Assembly (NCBI RefSeq): GCF_003610995.1
Contig: NZ_CP032543.1
Coordinates: forward strand, 2,108,001-2,172,000
Length of the DNA: 64,000 nucleotides
Direction of reading: 5' to 3'
Source: Streptomyces griseus subsp. griseus
Lineage (GTDB): Bacteria > Actinomycetota > Actinomycetes > Streptomycetales > Streptomycetaceae
How positions within the stretch are numbered: position 1 is the first letter of the stretch; every line of letters begins with the position of its first letter. Positions 29,202 to 38,848 of the stretch are shown here, in pieces. The notes beneath the pieces were generated by a model that made no database searches, was not told where the DNA came from, and saw nothing but the letters and a program-made list of their open reading frames with translations. The translations under genes and the position numbers were made by a program.

Positions 29202-31319
29202 TCAGTCCGCGTGCAGGACCAGCAGCGCCACGTCGTCGTCCGGGGGCTGCTCGGCGAACTCGTGGACCGCCCGTCTGATCCGCTCGGCCGTCGCCTCGGC
29301 GGGCAGCCCGGCGCACCCGGCCAGCACCCGGGCCAGCCCGTCCCCGTCGTCGAACATCAGCGGCCCGGACCGCCGCTCGGTCACCCCGTCGGTGACGCAG
29401 AGCAGGGTGTCCCCCGGCGCGAGATCGAAGACCTGGCTCTCGTACGCCACGTCCTCGACGACCCCGAGCAGCACCTGCGGATCGGCCGCCGGGCGTACGG
29501 AGCCGTCGGGGCGCAGCAGCAGGGGCAGCGGGTGCCCGGCGCTGGCCACCGTGCAGCGGACACCCCCGCCGGCAAGCGGCACGACCTCCCCGTACAGCAG
29601 GGAGAGGAAGCGCGACTGCGAGCCGTCGTGGAGCTGCTGGCCCCCGGCGGCGGCGACCATCAGGGCGGCCGCCTCGGCGGCCTCCATGGCATCGTCGAGG
29701 AGCAGCCGGTTGAGCCGGTCCAGGACCTCCCCGACGCCGAAGCCCTCCCGGGAGAGCAGCCGGAGCCAGGGGCGGGCGAGGCCGGTGACGACGGCGGCCT
29801 CGGGGCCTGAGCCCTGGACGTCGCCGAGGACGAAGCACCAGCGGTCGCCGGGGCAGGGGAAGATGTCGTAGAAGTCACCTCCGACCACGCCGTCGTCGCT
29901 CGGTTCGTATACGAGGGCGCTGGTGACGCCGGGGATCTCCGCGACCTTGCTGGGGAGCAGGCCGCGCTGGAGGATCCGGCTGATGGTGGCCTGCCGGGTG
30001 TAGGCGCGGGCGGCGCCGACGGCGAGGCCGAGTCGGCGTACGAAGTCCTCGATGAGCGAGGCGACGGCCTCGGGCACCTGGGCGACGCCTTCCCGGCCCA
30101 CGAGGACGGTCCCGAGCGCGCGGCCGGCCGCCGTGATCCGGAAGGCGAGCGCGGCGCCGTCGCGGCCGCCGGGCTGCGGAGCCCCGTCGGCGGGTGGGGC
30201 CGGCCAGGGCAGGGGCACGGACACCGGCCCGGAGCCGGCACCGGGCGGGAGGCGGAGGGGCTCCCGCTCCAGGACGGTGCGCAGGGGCTCCGTACCGGTC
30301 TCGTCGCTGTGCCAGACCCGGGCGAGCCGGGGCTCGGCCCCCGGTCCCCCGCTCTCGGCCTCCAGCCAGATCGCGCACCAGTCGGCGAGGCGCGGCACCA
30401 GCAGCTGGCCGGCTATGGCGGCCACCAGGTCCTCGTCGAGCTGCCCGGCGAGCAGGTCGGACGCCTCGGCGAGGAAGGCGGGGGCGCCCCGGCCGTCCCA
30501 GACCGCGTCGTCGCGCTCGGTGCGCCGGGCGGCCGGGGCGAGGATCTCGGCGGCGCGCAGACTGCGCCGGAGGGCGTCGTGGTCGGGCGGGGCGGGCGGG
30601 CCGCTCCAGTCGTCGACGGGGAGGCGGGCCCAGACGGTCTTGAGGCCGGTGCGGTAGGTGATACCCCAGGACTCGGCGAGGGTGGCGACGAGCTGGAGAC
30701 CCCGGCCGTACTCGGCGGGGTCGGGGAGGGCGGTGGGCGCGGGGGCCTCGGTGGGGGTCTCGGTGGGAGCGTGGCCGGAGGGCTGCGCGGCCGTACCGGC
30801 GGGGGGTTGCGTCGCCGGAGCGGCGGGGGTCTCTGTGACCGTACCTGCGGGGGTGGGAGGCTCCGTGACCGTACCTGCGGAGGTCTCCGTGACCGTGGGC
30901 TCGGTCTCCGTACGGCCTCCGCTGCCGGCGGCGCCCGGTTCGTCGGCACCTACGGGGCGGGCCGGGTGGTGGTCGGTGACCTCCAGGACGAGGGCGGCCG
31001 AGGGTTCGTCGCCGCCCTCCTCCTCCAGCCGGAGGACCAGGTCGACCGTGGTCCCGGCGTGCACGACGGCGTTGGTGACCAGCTCGTTGGTGACGGTCAC
31101 CGCGTCGTCGGCGAGCCGGTCGCTGAAGCCCACGGCGGCGGGCACCCCGAGCCCGGTCCACTCCGCGAGCGCGGCCCGCACGAACCGGCGGGCGGCGGAC
31201 GGGGCGAGGGGTATTCCGGGCAGGCTGGTACGGCTGGCCAGGCGCGGGCCGTGCGCGTCCCCGGCACGGGTGGTGCCGGGGCGCTGCACGGTGTCCCGCT
31301 GCAAGGGGATGGGTGCCAC
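29202..31319 (-). CDS. SpoIIE-type serine phosphatase with HATPase and GAF-like modules
   Basis: A 705-residue signalling protein. An N-terminal anti-sigma-type HATPase has its N box VTVTNELVTNAVVHAG at about 70-85 and its G box YGRGLQLVATLAESWG at about 203-218. Between them sits a Thr/Glu/Pro-rich degenerate repeat of roughly 70 residues. A GAF-like sensor follows, then a C-terminal PP2C/SpoIIE phosphatase (about 477-705) with metal Asp residues in GGDFYDIF, VLGDVQGSG, CVTDGVTE and the final PPDDDVALLVL. GTG 31319 has GGAG 7 nt upstream. It probably acts by partner switching on an anti-anti-sigma factor; the partner is not in the window. Confidence 0.85.
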   Translation of the reverse strand: MAPIPLQRDTVQRPGTTRAGDAHGPRLASRTSLPGIPLAPSAARRFVRAALAEWTGLGVPAAVGFSDRLADDAVTVTNELVTNAVVHAGTTVDLVLRLEEEGGDEPSAALVLEVTDHHPARPVGADEPGAAGSGGRTETEPTVTETSAGTVTEPPTPAGTVTETPAAPATQPPAGTAAQPSGHAPTETPTEAPAPTALPDPAEYGRGLQLVATLAESWGITYRTGLKTVWARLPVDDWSGPPAPPDHDALRRSLRAAEILAPAARRTERDDAVWDGRGAPAFLAEASDLLAGQLDEDLVAAIAGQLLVPRLADWCAIWLEAESGGPGAEPRLARVWHSDETGTEPLRTVLEREPLRLPPGAGSGPVSVPLPWPAPPADGAPQPGGRDGAALAFRITAAGRALGTVLVGREGVAQVPEAVASLIEDFVRRLGLAVGAARAYTRQATISRILQRGLLPSKVAEIPGVTSALVYEPSDDGVVGGDFYDIFPCPGDRWCFVLGDVQGSGPEAAVVTGLARPWLRLLSREGFGVGEVLDRLNRLLLDDAMEAAEAAALMVAAAGGQQLHDGSQSRFLSLLYGEVVPLAGGGVRCTVASAGHPLPLLLRPDGSVRPAADPQVLLGVVEDVAYESQVFDLAPGDTLLCVTDGVTERRSGPLMFDDGDGLARVLAGCAGLPAEATAERIRRAVHEFAEQPPDDDVALLVLHAD

Positions 31320-31554
31320 GGTGCGGCTCCTACGGGTCCGACGACTCCGACAGAGTGACAGACCGGACGCGCCCATAAGCGCCGAGTTACCGAAGTGGGC
31401 AGAAAATCGAGCAGGTTCGAACACAAGGCTTCGGGAAACAGAACGGGACATGCACGGCGGGCGGGTACGGAAACCGGGCTCCGTCGCGGCGATGAGCCTA
31501 CGGCCGTGCACGGGTCTACACCTGAAGAGACGACCGACTCATCAGGAGCAAGCC

Positions 31555-32196
31555 ATGGGCCTCATCCACATCGAGCTGTTCGCGACCCTCGACCTCGTCG
31601 GGCAGGCGCCCGGCGGACCCGACGAGGACCCGGCGGGGTTCCCGTTCGGCGGCTGGCAGGCGCCTCTGCTGGACCAGGTCACCGGGGCGCAGGTCGGTGA
31701 CGCGTACGAGGGCACGGACGCCCTCCTGCTCGGCCGGCGGACGTACGACATCTTCGCCGCCCACTGGCCGCACCAGGAGGGCGGCGAGGACGACGAGATC
31801 GCCACCCTCTTCAACGGCATCCCGAAGTACGTGGCCTCCCGCGGCAGGCCCGACCTCTCATGGGCCGGGTCGACGCGGCTCGGCCCGGACCTGGCCGCCT
31901 CGGTGCGCGAGATCTGTGACCGGCACGAACACGTCAAGGTCGTCGGCAGCCTGAACCTCGTGCAGACCCTCCTGCGCGAGCACCTCTTCGACCGCCTCGA
32001 CCTCTGGCTGCACCCCATCGTGCTCGGCGTCGGGAAGAAGGTGTTCGACGGGGGCGCGGTGCCCACCAACCTCACGCTCCTCGCGCCTCCGGCAGCCGGC
32101 CCGAAGGGCACGGTGTACCTGCGCTACGGGCTCGCCGACGGCACTCCCGCGACGGGGGACATGAGCGCACCCGATCGCGGCGTCGCAGGAAGCTAG
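31555..32196 (+). CDS. Dihydrofolate reductase / RibD C-terminal family protein
   Basis: A 213-residue cytoplasmic protein. AGGAG is 6 nt before ATG 31555. Family features are the first strand IHIELFATLDLVGQA, GTDALLLGRRTYDIFAAHW near residues 60-80, KVVGSLNLVQTLLREHLFDRLDLWLHPIVLG, and VFDGGAVP. This group is NADPH-binding and often annotated as a DHFR-family reductase; real folate reduction is unlikely and the substrate is unknown. It is a single gene, divergent from the SpoIIE-like phosphatase across 235 nt. Confidence 0.85.
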   Translation: MGLIHIELFATLDLVGQAPGGPDEDPAGFPFGGWQAPLLDQVTGAQVGDAYEGTDALLLGRRTYDIFAAHWPHQEGGEDDEIATLFNGIPKYVASRGRPDLSWAGSTRLGPDLAASVREICDRHEHVKVVGSLNLVQTLLREHLFDRLDLWLHPIVLGVGKKVFDGGAVPTNLTLLAPPAAGPKGTVYLRYGLADGTPATGDMSAPDRGVAGS

Positions 32197-32341
32197 CGCG
32201 CTCGGACACGACAGGGTACGTACTACGGCGGCGCACGTCCTACGGCAGGACACGCATGGCCGGGCACAGGCGGCCGGGCACCTGGGGGTCCGGCCGCCCC
32301 GCCCGCGTGCGCCGACCCCTCGGGGACGGCGTCGGCCCGCG

Positions 32342-34231
<1,890 letters not shown>

Positions 34232-34415
34232 GACGTCCTCCGGGCCTGCGGCATTGCTACGACCGGCTTCTTTGATACTGCGACGACTGCTGCTGTCCTG
34301 CTGCGCAACCTGCTTGTTCGGCTTGTTTAACTGGCGAGTAACCAACGATGCGTGATCAGAGTAGAGCGCACGCGTCCGCCACGTAAGAGGCAACGGGCCG
34401 CCGCTTTCATAACGA

Positions 34416-34457
34416 AAGGGCCCTCACATCGCACGTTACTGCGGTGTGAGGGCCCTT
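34416..34457 (-). terminator. Terminator hairpin after lepA
   Basis: An 18-bp stem (AAGGGCCCTCACATCGCA against TGCGGTGTGAGGGCCCTT, one G-U pair) with a 6-nt loop starts 44 nt past the lepA stop. The minus-strand tail is T-rich (TTTCGTT). Confidence 0.9.
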
Positions 34458-34500
34458 CGGACCGTTCGTCGCCCAGGGGTGGGACCGGGTCGCGGCGGGG

Positions 34501-36375
34501 CTACTTCTTGCCCTTGCTCTCCCCGGCGGACTCGTCGGTCGACAGCACCGAGATGAAGGCGTCCTGCGGAACCTCCACGTTGCCGACCATCTTCATCCGC
34601 TTCTTGCCCTCCTTCTGCTTCTCCAGCAGCTTCCGCTTACGGGAGATGTCACCGCCGTAGCACTTGGCGAGGACGTCCTTGCGGATGGCGCGGACCGTCT
34701 CACGGGCGATGACCCGGGCGCCGATGGCCGCCTGGATCGGCACCTCGAAGTTCTGCCGCGGGATGAGCTTCTGGAGCTTGGCGACGAGCCGGACGCCGTA
34801 CGCGTACGCCTTGTCCTTGTGGGTGACCGCGGAGAACGCGTCCACCTTGTCGCCGTGGAGCAGGATGTCGACCTTGACGAGCTGGGCCGACTGCTCGCCG
34901 GTGGGCTCGTAGTCGAGGGAGGCGTAACCACGGGTCTTGGACTTCAGCTGGTCGAAGAAGTCGAAGACGATCTCGGCCAGCGGCAGCGTGTAGCGGATCT
35001 CGACGCGGTCCTCGGAGAGGTAGTCCATGCCGAGGAGGGTGCCGCGGCGGTTCTGGCAGAGCTCCATGATCGCGCCGATGAACTCGGTGGGGGCCAGCAC
35101 CGTGGCGCGGACGACCGGCTCGTGCACCTTGTCGATCTTGCCCTCGGGGAACTCGCTCGGGTTGGTGACGGTGTGCTCGGTGCCGTCCTCCATCTCGACC
35201 CGGTAGACCACGTTGGGGGCGGTGGCGATGAGGTCGAGGCCGAACTCGCGCTCCAGCCGCTCACGGACCACGTCCAGGTGGAGCAGGCCGAGGAAGCCGA
35301 CGCGGAAGCCGAAGCCGAGCGCGGCGGAGGTCTCCGGCTCGTAGACGAGGGCGGCGTCGTTGAGCTGGAGCTTGTCCAGCGCCTCACGGAGGTCCGGGTA
35401 GTCGGAGCCGTCCAGCGGATACAGCCCCGAGAAGACCATCGGCTTCGGGTCCTTGTAGCCGCCCAGCGCCTCGGTCGCGCCCTTGTTCAGGGAGGTGATC
35501 GTGTCACCGACCTTGGACTGCCGGACGTCCTTCACACCGGTGATGATGTAGCCGACCTCGCCCACCCCGATGCCGTCGGCCGGAGTCATCTCCGGGGAGG
35601 ACACCCCGATCTCCAGCAGCTCGTGGGTGGCGCCGGTCGACATCATCCGGATGCGCTCGCGCTTGTTGAGCTGGCCATCGACGACACGGACGTAGGTGAC
35701 GACACCGCGGTACGAGTCGTAGACCGAGTCGAAGATCATCGCGCGGGCGGGGGCGTCCGCGACACCGACCGGGGCCGGCACGTCGCGCACGACCCGGTCG
35801 AGCAGCGCGTCCACGCCGACGCCGGTCTTGGCGGAGACCTTCAGCACGTCCTCGGGCTGGCAGCCGATGAGGTTGGCCAGCTCCTCGGAGAACTTCTCCG
35901 GCTGGGCGGCCGGGAGGTCGATCTTGTTGAGCACCGGGACGATGGTGAGGTCGTTCTCCATCGCGAGATAGAGGTTGGCCAGCGTCTGTGCCTCGATCCC
36001 CTGCGCGGCGTCGACCAGCAGGACCGTGCCCTCGCAGGCCGCGAGCGAACGGGAGACCTCGTAGGTGAAGTCCACGTGGCCCGGGGTGTCGATCATGTTG
36101 AGGACATGGGTCAGCCCCTTGTCCTCACCCTCGGTGGGGGCCCAGGGCAGCCGGACCGCCTGGGACTTGATGGTGATGCCGCGCTCGCGCTCGATGTCCA
36201 TCCGGTCGAGGTACTGAGCACGCATCTGCCGCTGGTCGACCACACCGGTCAGCTGGAGCATCCGGTCGGCAAGGGTCGACTTGCCGTGGTCGATGTGCGC
36301 GATGATGCAGAAATTGCGGATCAGCGCCGGGTCGGTACGGCTCGGCTCGGGCACGTTGGAAGGAATCGCGGGCAC
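34501..36375 (-). CDS. lepA: Elongation factor 4 (LepA)
   Basis: Ribosome-associated GTPase that remodels stalled or initiating ribosomes. It has 624 residues. G1 is [14 protein letters not shown], the switch region [15 protein letters not shown]3 [10 protein letters not shown], and G4 LNKIDLPAA. Domains II-V follow and end in the EF4-specific C-terminus ([25 protein letters not shown]). GTG 36375 has AGGA 7 nt upstream. It is divergent from rpsT, as in many actinobacteria. Confidence 0.97.
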   Translation of the reverse strand: MPAIPSNVPEPSRTDPALIRNFCIIAHIDHGKSTLADRMLQLTGVVDQRQMRAQYLDRMDIERERGITIKSQAVRLPWAPTEGEDKGLTHVLNMIDTPGHVDFTYEVSRSLAACEGTVLLVDAAQGIEAQTLANLYLAMENDLTIVPVLNKIDLPAAQPEKFSEELANLIGCQPEDVLKVSAKTGVGVDALLDRVVRDVPAPVGVADAPARAMIFDSVYDSYRGVVTYVRVVDGQLNKRERIRMMSTGATHELLEIGVSSPEMTPADGIGVGEVGYIITGVKDVRQSKVGDTITSLNKGATEALGGYKDPKPMVFSGLYPLDGSDYPDLREALDKLQLNDAALVYEPETSAALGFGFRVGFLGLLHLDVVRERLEREFGLDLIATAPNVVYRVEMEDGTEHTVTNPSEFPEGKIDKVHEPVVRATVLAPTEFIGAIMELCQNRRGTLLGMDYLSEDRVEIRYTLPLAEIVFDFFDQLKSKTRGYASLDYEPTGEQSAQLVKVDILLHGDKVDAFSAVTHKDKAYAYGVRLVAKLQKLIPRQNFEVPIQAAIGARVIARETVRAIRKDVLAKCYGGDISRKRKLLEKQKEGKKRMKMVGNVEVPQDAFISVLSTDESAGESKGKK

Positions 36376-36496
36376 GCAGGGTCCTGATTCTTGAGACGCC
36401 GAACGCCGTGTCTCGGGTCGATGTCGGGTCGGTCGGATCGTCGGTCGGATCGATACGTAGGCTCCATCGTCCCACGCCTGCGGGACAGAGACCGGT

Positions 36497-36526
36497 TTGG
36501 GCCGGTCGGAGGGTGACTGCTACCGT
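36497..36526 (+). promoter_or_regulatory. rpsT promoter
   Basis: TTGGGC (36497-36502) and TACCGT (36521-36526) with an 18-nt spacer form a good HrdB-type promoter. The 5' leader would be about 70 nt, ending in AAAAGG 8 nt before the GTG. Confidence 0.65.
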
Positions 36527-36603
36527 GGACAGATGTGCCTCGTGGCTCTCACGAGCGGCGCGGCTCACCTGGAAGATCCAACGAACCTGAAAAGGCTCTA
36601 TTC

Positions 36604-36870
36604 GTGGCGAACATCAAGTCCCAGATCAAGCGGAACAAGACCAACGAGAAGGCGCGCCTGCGCAACAAGGCCGTCAAGTCGTCGCTCAAGACCGCGATCC
36701 GCAAGGCCCGCGAGGCCTCCGCTGCCGGTGACGTCGAGAAGGCCACCACGGCCGTCCGCGACGCCTCCCGTCAGCTCGACAAGGCTGTCTCGAAGGGTGT
36801 CATCCACAAGAACGCCGCCGCCAACAAGAAGTCGGCGCTGGCCTCCAAGGTTGCCGCCCTGCAGGCCTGA
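36604..36870 (+). CDS. rpsT: 30S ribosomal protein S20
   Basis: Small basic subunit protein that binds 16S rRNA early in assembly. It has 88 residues, beginning at GTG 36604 as [22 protein letters not shown], the universal S20 N-terminus. The C-terminal helix has [20 protein letters not shown]. Upstream in-frame ATG codons lie in the leader and have no family match. It is a single gene with its own promoter and two hairpins downstream. Confidence 0.97.
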   Translation: MANIKSQIKRNKTNEKARLRNKAVKSSLKTAIRKAREASAAGDVEKATTAVRDASRQLDKAVSKGVIHKNAAANKKSALASKVAALQA

Positions 36871-36948
36871 GCTTCTTCCCGAAGCTCACTGATGTGAACG
36901 CCGGAACGGACTCGACGGGCCCTCTCTCCCGCCCCTGACCGGCACCCC

Positions 36949-37056
36949 GCGCCGCACACCGAACCTGCGTTCGCCACGCGGGTGCGGCGCACCAAGAGCA
37001 CCACCCGGAAGCCCCGACCGCCGATCTCCCCAGATTAGCGCTCCGGGGCTTCCGGG
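36949..37056 (+). terminator. Two hairpins downstream of rpsT
   Basis: Hairpin 1: GCGCCGCAC (36949-36957) pairs with GTGCGGCGC (36982-36990). Hairpin 2: CCCGGAAGCCCCG (37004-37016) pairs with CGGGGCTTCCGGG (37044-37056), loop 27 nt. They stand 79 and 134 nt after the rpsT stop and together probably end its transcript. Confidence 0.7.
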
Positions 37057-37248
37057 CGTTAGCCCCCCTTGTGGGCCCCGTCCGGGACATCTCCCCAGCC
37101 GGGGCCGACGGCGTTCCGAGCCCCGCCCGGGGCACCCCCGGCCCATCCGGGGGGCAGCACCCCACTGGGGCCGGGGACATTTCCAGCCCGCCCAGGGCAA
37201 CCCCAGCCGGAGGCGGGAGCATTTCCGGCCGGGGCCGGAACATTTCCC

Positions 37249-37278
37249 GCCCGTCCGGCGCTTGAGGACGGAGCCGGT
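37249..37278 (+). repeat. Streptomyces intergenic repeat, copy A
   Basis: A 30-base element beginning GCCCGTCCGGCGCTTGAGGA, identical to copy B at 37364. I remember this sequence as very common between genes in Streptomyces genomes. Degenerate relatives of its flank (CATTTCC-AGCCCG type) occur near 37173, 37220 and 37241. The 37057-37439 stretch holds these repeats and no supported gene. Confidence 0.8.
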
Positions 37279-37363
37279 GCTCACACGAGGACCCGCACCC
37301 CATGGGGAACGCGGACGGCACCAGCCCGCCGGGGGCAGCCCAGCCGAGGCCGCGGCATATCCA

Positions 37364-37393
37364 GCCCGTCCGGCGCTTGAGGACGGAGCCGGT
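37364..37393 (+). repeat. Streptomyces intergenic repeat, copy B
   Basis: A perfect copy of the 30-base element at 37249, spaced 115 bp start to start, lying 46 nt from the 3' end of holA. It is preceded by GGCATATCCA, a variant of the GACATTTCCA found before other partial copies. Confidence 0.8.
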
Positions 37394-37439
37394 CACGACA
37401 GGGCCCCTCACCCCGCGGCGAACCCGGGAGGCGGAGCGG

Positions 37440-38426
37440 CTACCGACCCGCCCTCGCGGCCCGGGCCACAGCGACAACGGCCTTCTCCAGGGCGTACTCG
37501 GGGTCATCCCCCCCACCCTTCACCCCCGCATCCGCCGCAGCCACGGCCCGCAGGGCCAAAGCCACCCCATCCGGCGTCCACCCCCGCATCTGCTGCCGCA
37601 CCCGGTCGATCTTCCACGGCGGCATCCCCAGCTCGCGAGCGAGATCGGCCGGCCGCCCGCCCCGTGCGGAGGACAGCTTCCCGATCGCCCGCACCCCCTG
37701 CGCCAGCGCACTGGTGATCAGCACCGGCGCCACCCCCGTCGACAGCGACCACCGCAGCGCCTCCAGCGCCTCCGCCGCCCGCCCCTCGACGGCCCGGTCG
37801 GCGACGGTGAACGACGACGCCTCGGCCCGCCCCGTGTAGTAGCGCCCGACGACCGCCTCGTCGATCGTCCCCTCGACATCCGCGATCAGCTGCGACACCG
37901 CACTGGCCAGCTCCCGCAGATCGCTGCCGATGGAGTCGACGAGCGCCTGGCACGCCTCCGGCGTCGCGGACCGCCCGTGGGTCCGGAACTCCGACCGTAC
38001 GAAGGAGAGCCGCTCGGCCGGCTTGGTGGTCTTCGGGCAGGCCACCTCCCGGGCACCCGCCTTGCGCGCCGCGTCCAGAAGCCCCTTGCCCTTGGCCCCG
38101 CCCGCATGCAGCAGGACGAGCGTGATCTCCTCGACCGGCGCCCCGAGATACGCCTTGACGTCCTTGACCGTGTCGGCCGCGAGATCCTGCGCGTTCCGCA
38201 CGATCACGACCTTGCGCTCGGCGAAGAGCGAGGGGCTGGTGAGCTCGGCGAGCGTGCCGGGCTGCAACTGGTCGGACGCCAGATCACGGACATCCGTATC
38301 GGCGTCGGCAGCGCGGGCCGCCGCCACCACCTGCTGCACCGCACGGTCCAGGAGGAGGTCCTCCTGGCCCACGGCGAGGGTGAGGGGGGCGAGCGGGTCG
38401 TCGGTGGAATTCTTCCTGGTGGCCAT
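37440..38426 (-). CDS. holA: DNA polymerase III, delta subunit
   Basis: Clamp-loader subunit that opens the beta sliding clamp. It has 328 residues in the diverged AAA+ fold: PLTLAVGQEDLLLDRAVQQVV at the N-terminus (no functional Walker A, as expected for delta), LTSPSLFAERKVVIVRNAQDL, and the helical collar domain in the C-terminal 120 residues. ATG 38426 begins MATRKNSTDD; an upstream ATG adds only six residues. The neighbouring comEC/comEA genes are on the same strand, a conserved actinobacterial and firmicute arrangement. Confidence 0.92.
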   Translation of the reverse strand: MATRKNSTDDPLAPLTLAVGQEDLLLDRAVQQVVAAARAADADTDVRDLASDQLQPGTLAELTSPSLFAERKVVIVRNAQDLAADTVKDVKAYLGAPVEEITLVLLHAGGAKGKGLLDAARKAGAREVACPKTTKPAERLSFVRSEFRTHGRSATPEACQALVDSIGSDLRELASAVSQLIADVEGTIDEAVVGRYYTGRAEASSFTVADRAVEGRAAEALEALRWSLSTGVAPVLITSALAQGVRAIGKLSSARGGRPADLARELGMPPWKIDRVRQQMRGWTPDGVALALRAVAAADAGVKGGGDDPEYALEKAVVAVARAARAGR

Positions 38427-38518
38427 CGCGATCCAGCATCCCATGACCCGCTGACAGCCCAGGGCGGACCGGCCGCCCCAGGGTCAGGGCCACAGGTGCC
38501 GTACCGGAGAATGACCGG

Positions 38519-38764
38519 GTGAGCGATGTGAGACATGTACTGGTGCTGCCGGACCGCGACGCCGCCGAAGAGGTGGCCGGGGAGCTGGCGGACCGCTTCG
38601 GCGTCGCCGAGGAACCCCAGCTCGTACGGGACGCCCTGGCCGGCGAGGACGACGCCGAGGACGCCCAGTGGCTGGTGATCGTGGAGGACCCGGCCGGCCG
38701 CCTGGACCAGGCCGCGCTGGACGACTTCGCCGCGGAGTACGAGGGGTGGCTGGAGAAGCCGTAG
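38519..38764 (+). CDS. Small acidic hypothetical protein
   Basis: An 81-residue acidic protein starting at GTG (SDVRHVLVLPDRDAAEEVAGELADRFG). It alternates short strands and helices and has no Cys, signal or TM. The pattern (a beta strand then an amphipathic helix, twice) suggests a small ferredoxin-like alpha/beta fold, but I do not recognise a family. It is a lone plus-strand gene between holA and comEC, which both run on the minus strand. Confidence 0.7.
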   Translation: MSDVRHVLVLPDRDAAEEVAGELADRFGVAEEPQLVRDALAGEDDAEDAQWLVIVEDPAGRLDQAALDDFAAEYEGWLEKP

Positions 38765-38848
38765 GCGAACGAGCGGCCCGTCCGCGACCTGAGGCTCTCC
38801 GGCCCCTGCCCGGTCCCGCCTTCCACCGTCGCCTCCGCTTCCCACCGG

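Noticed and set aside
37262..38522. 406-residue plus ORF over holA
   Set aside because: Antisense of holA continuing through intergenic repeats.
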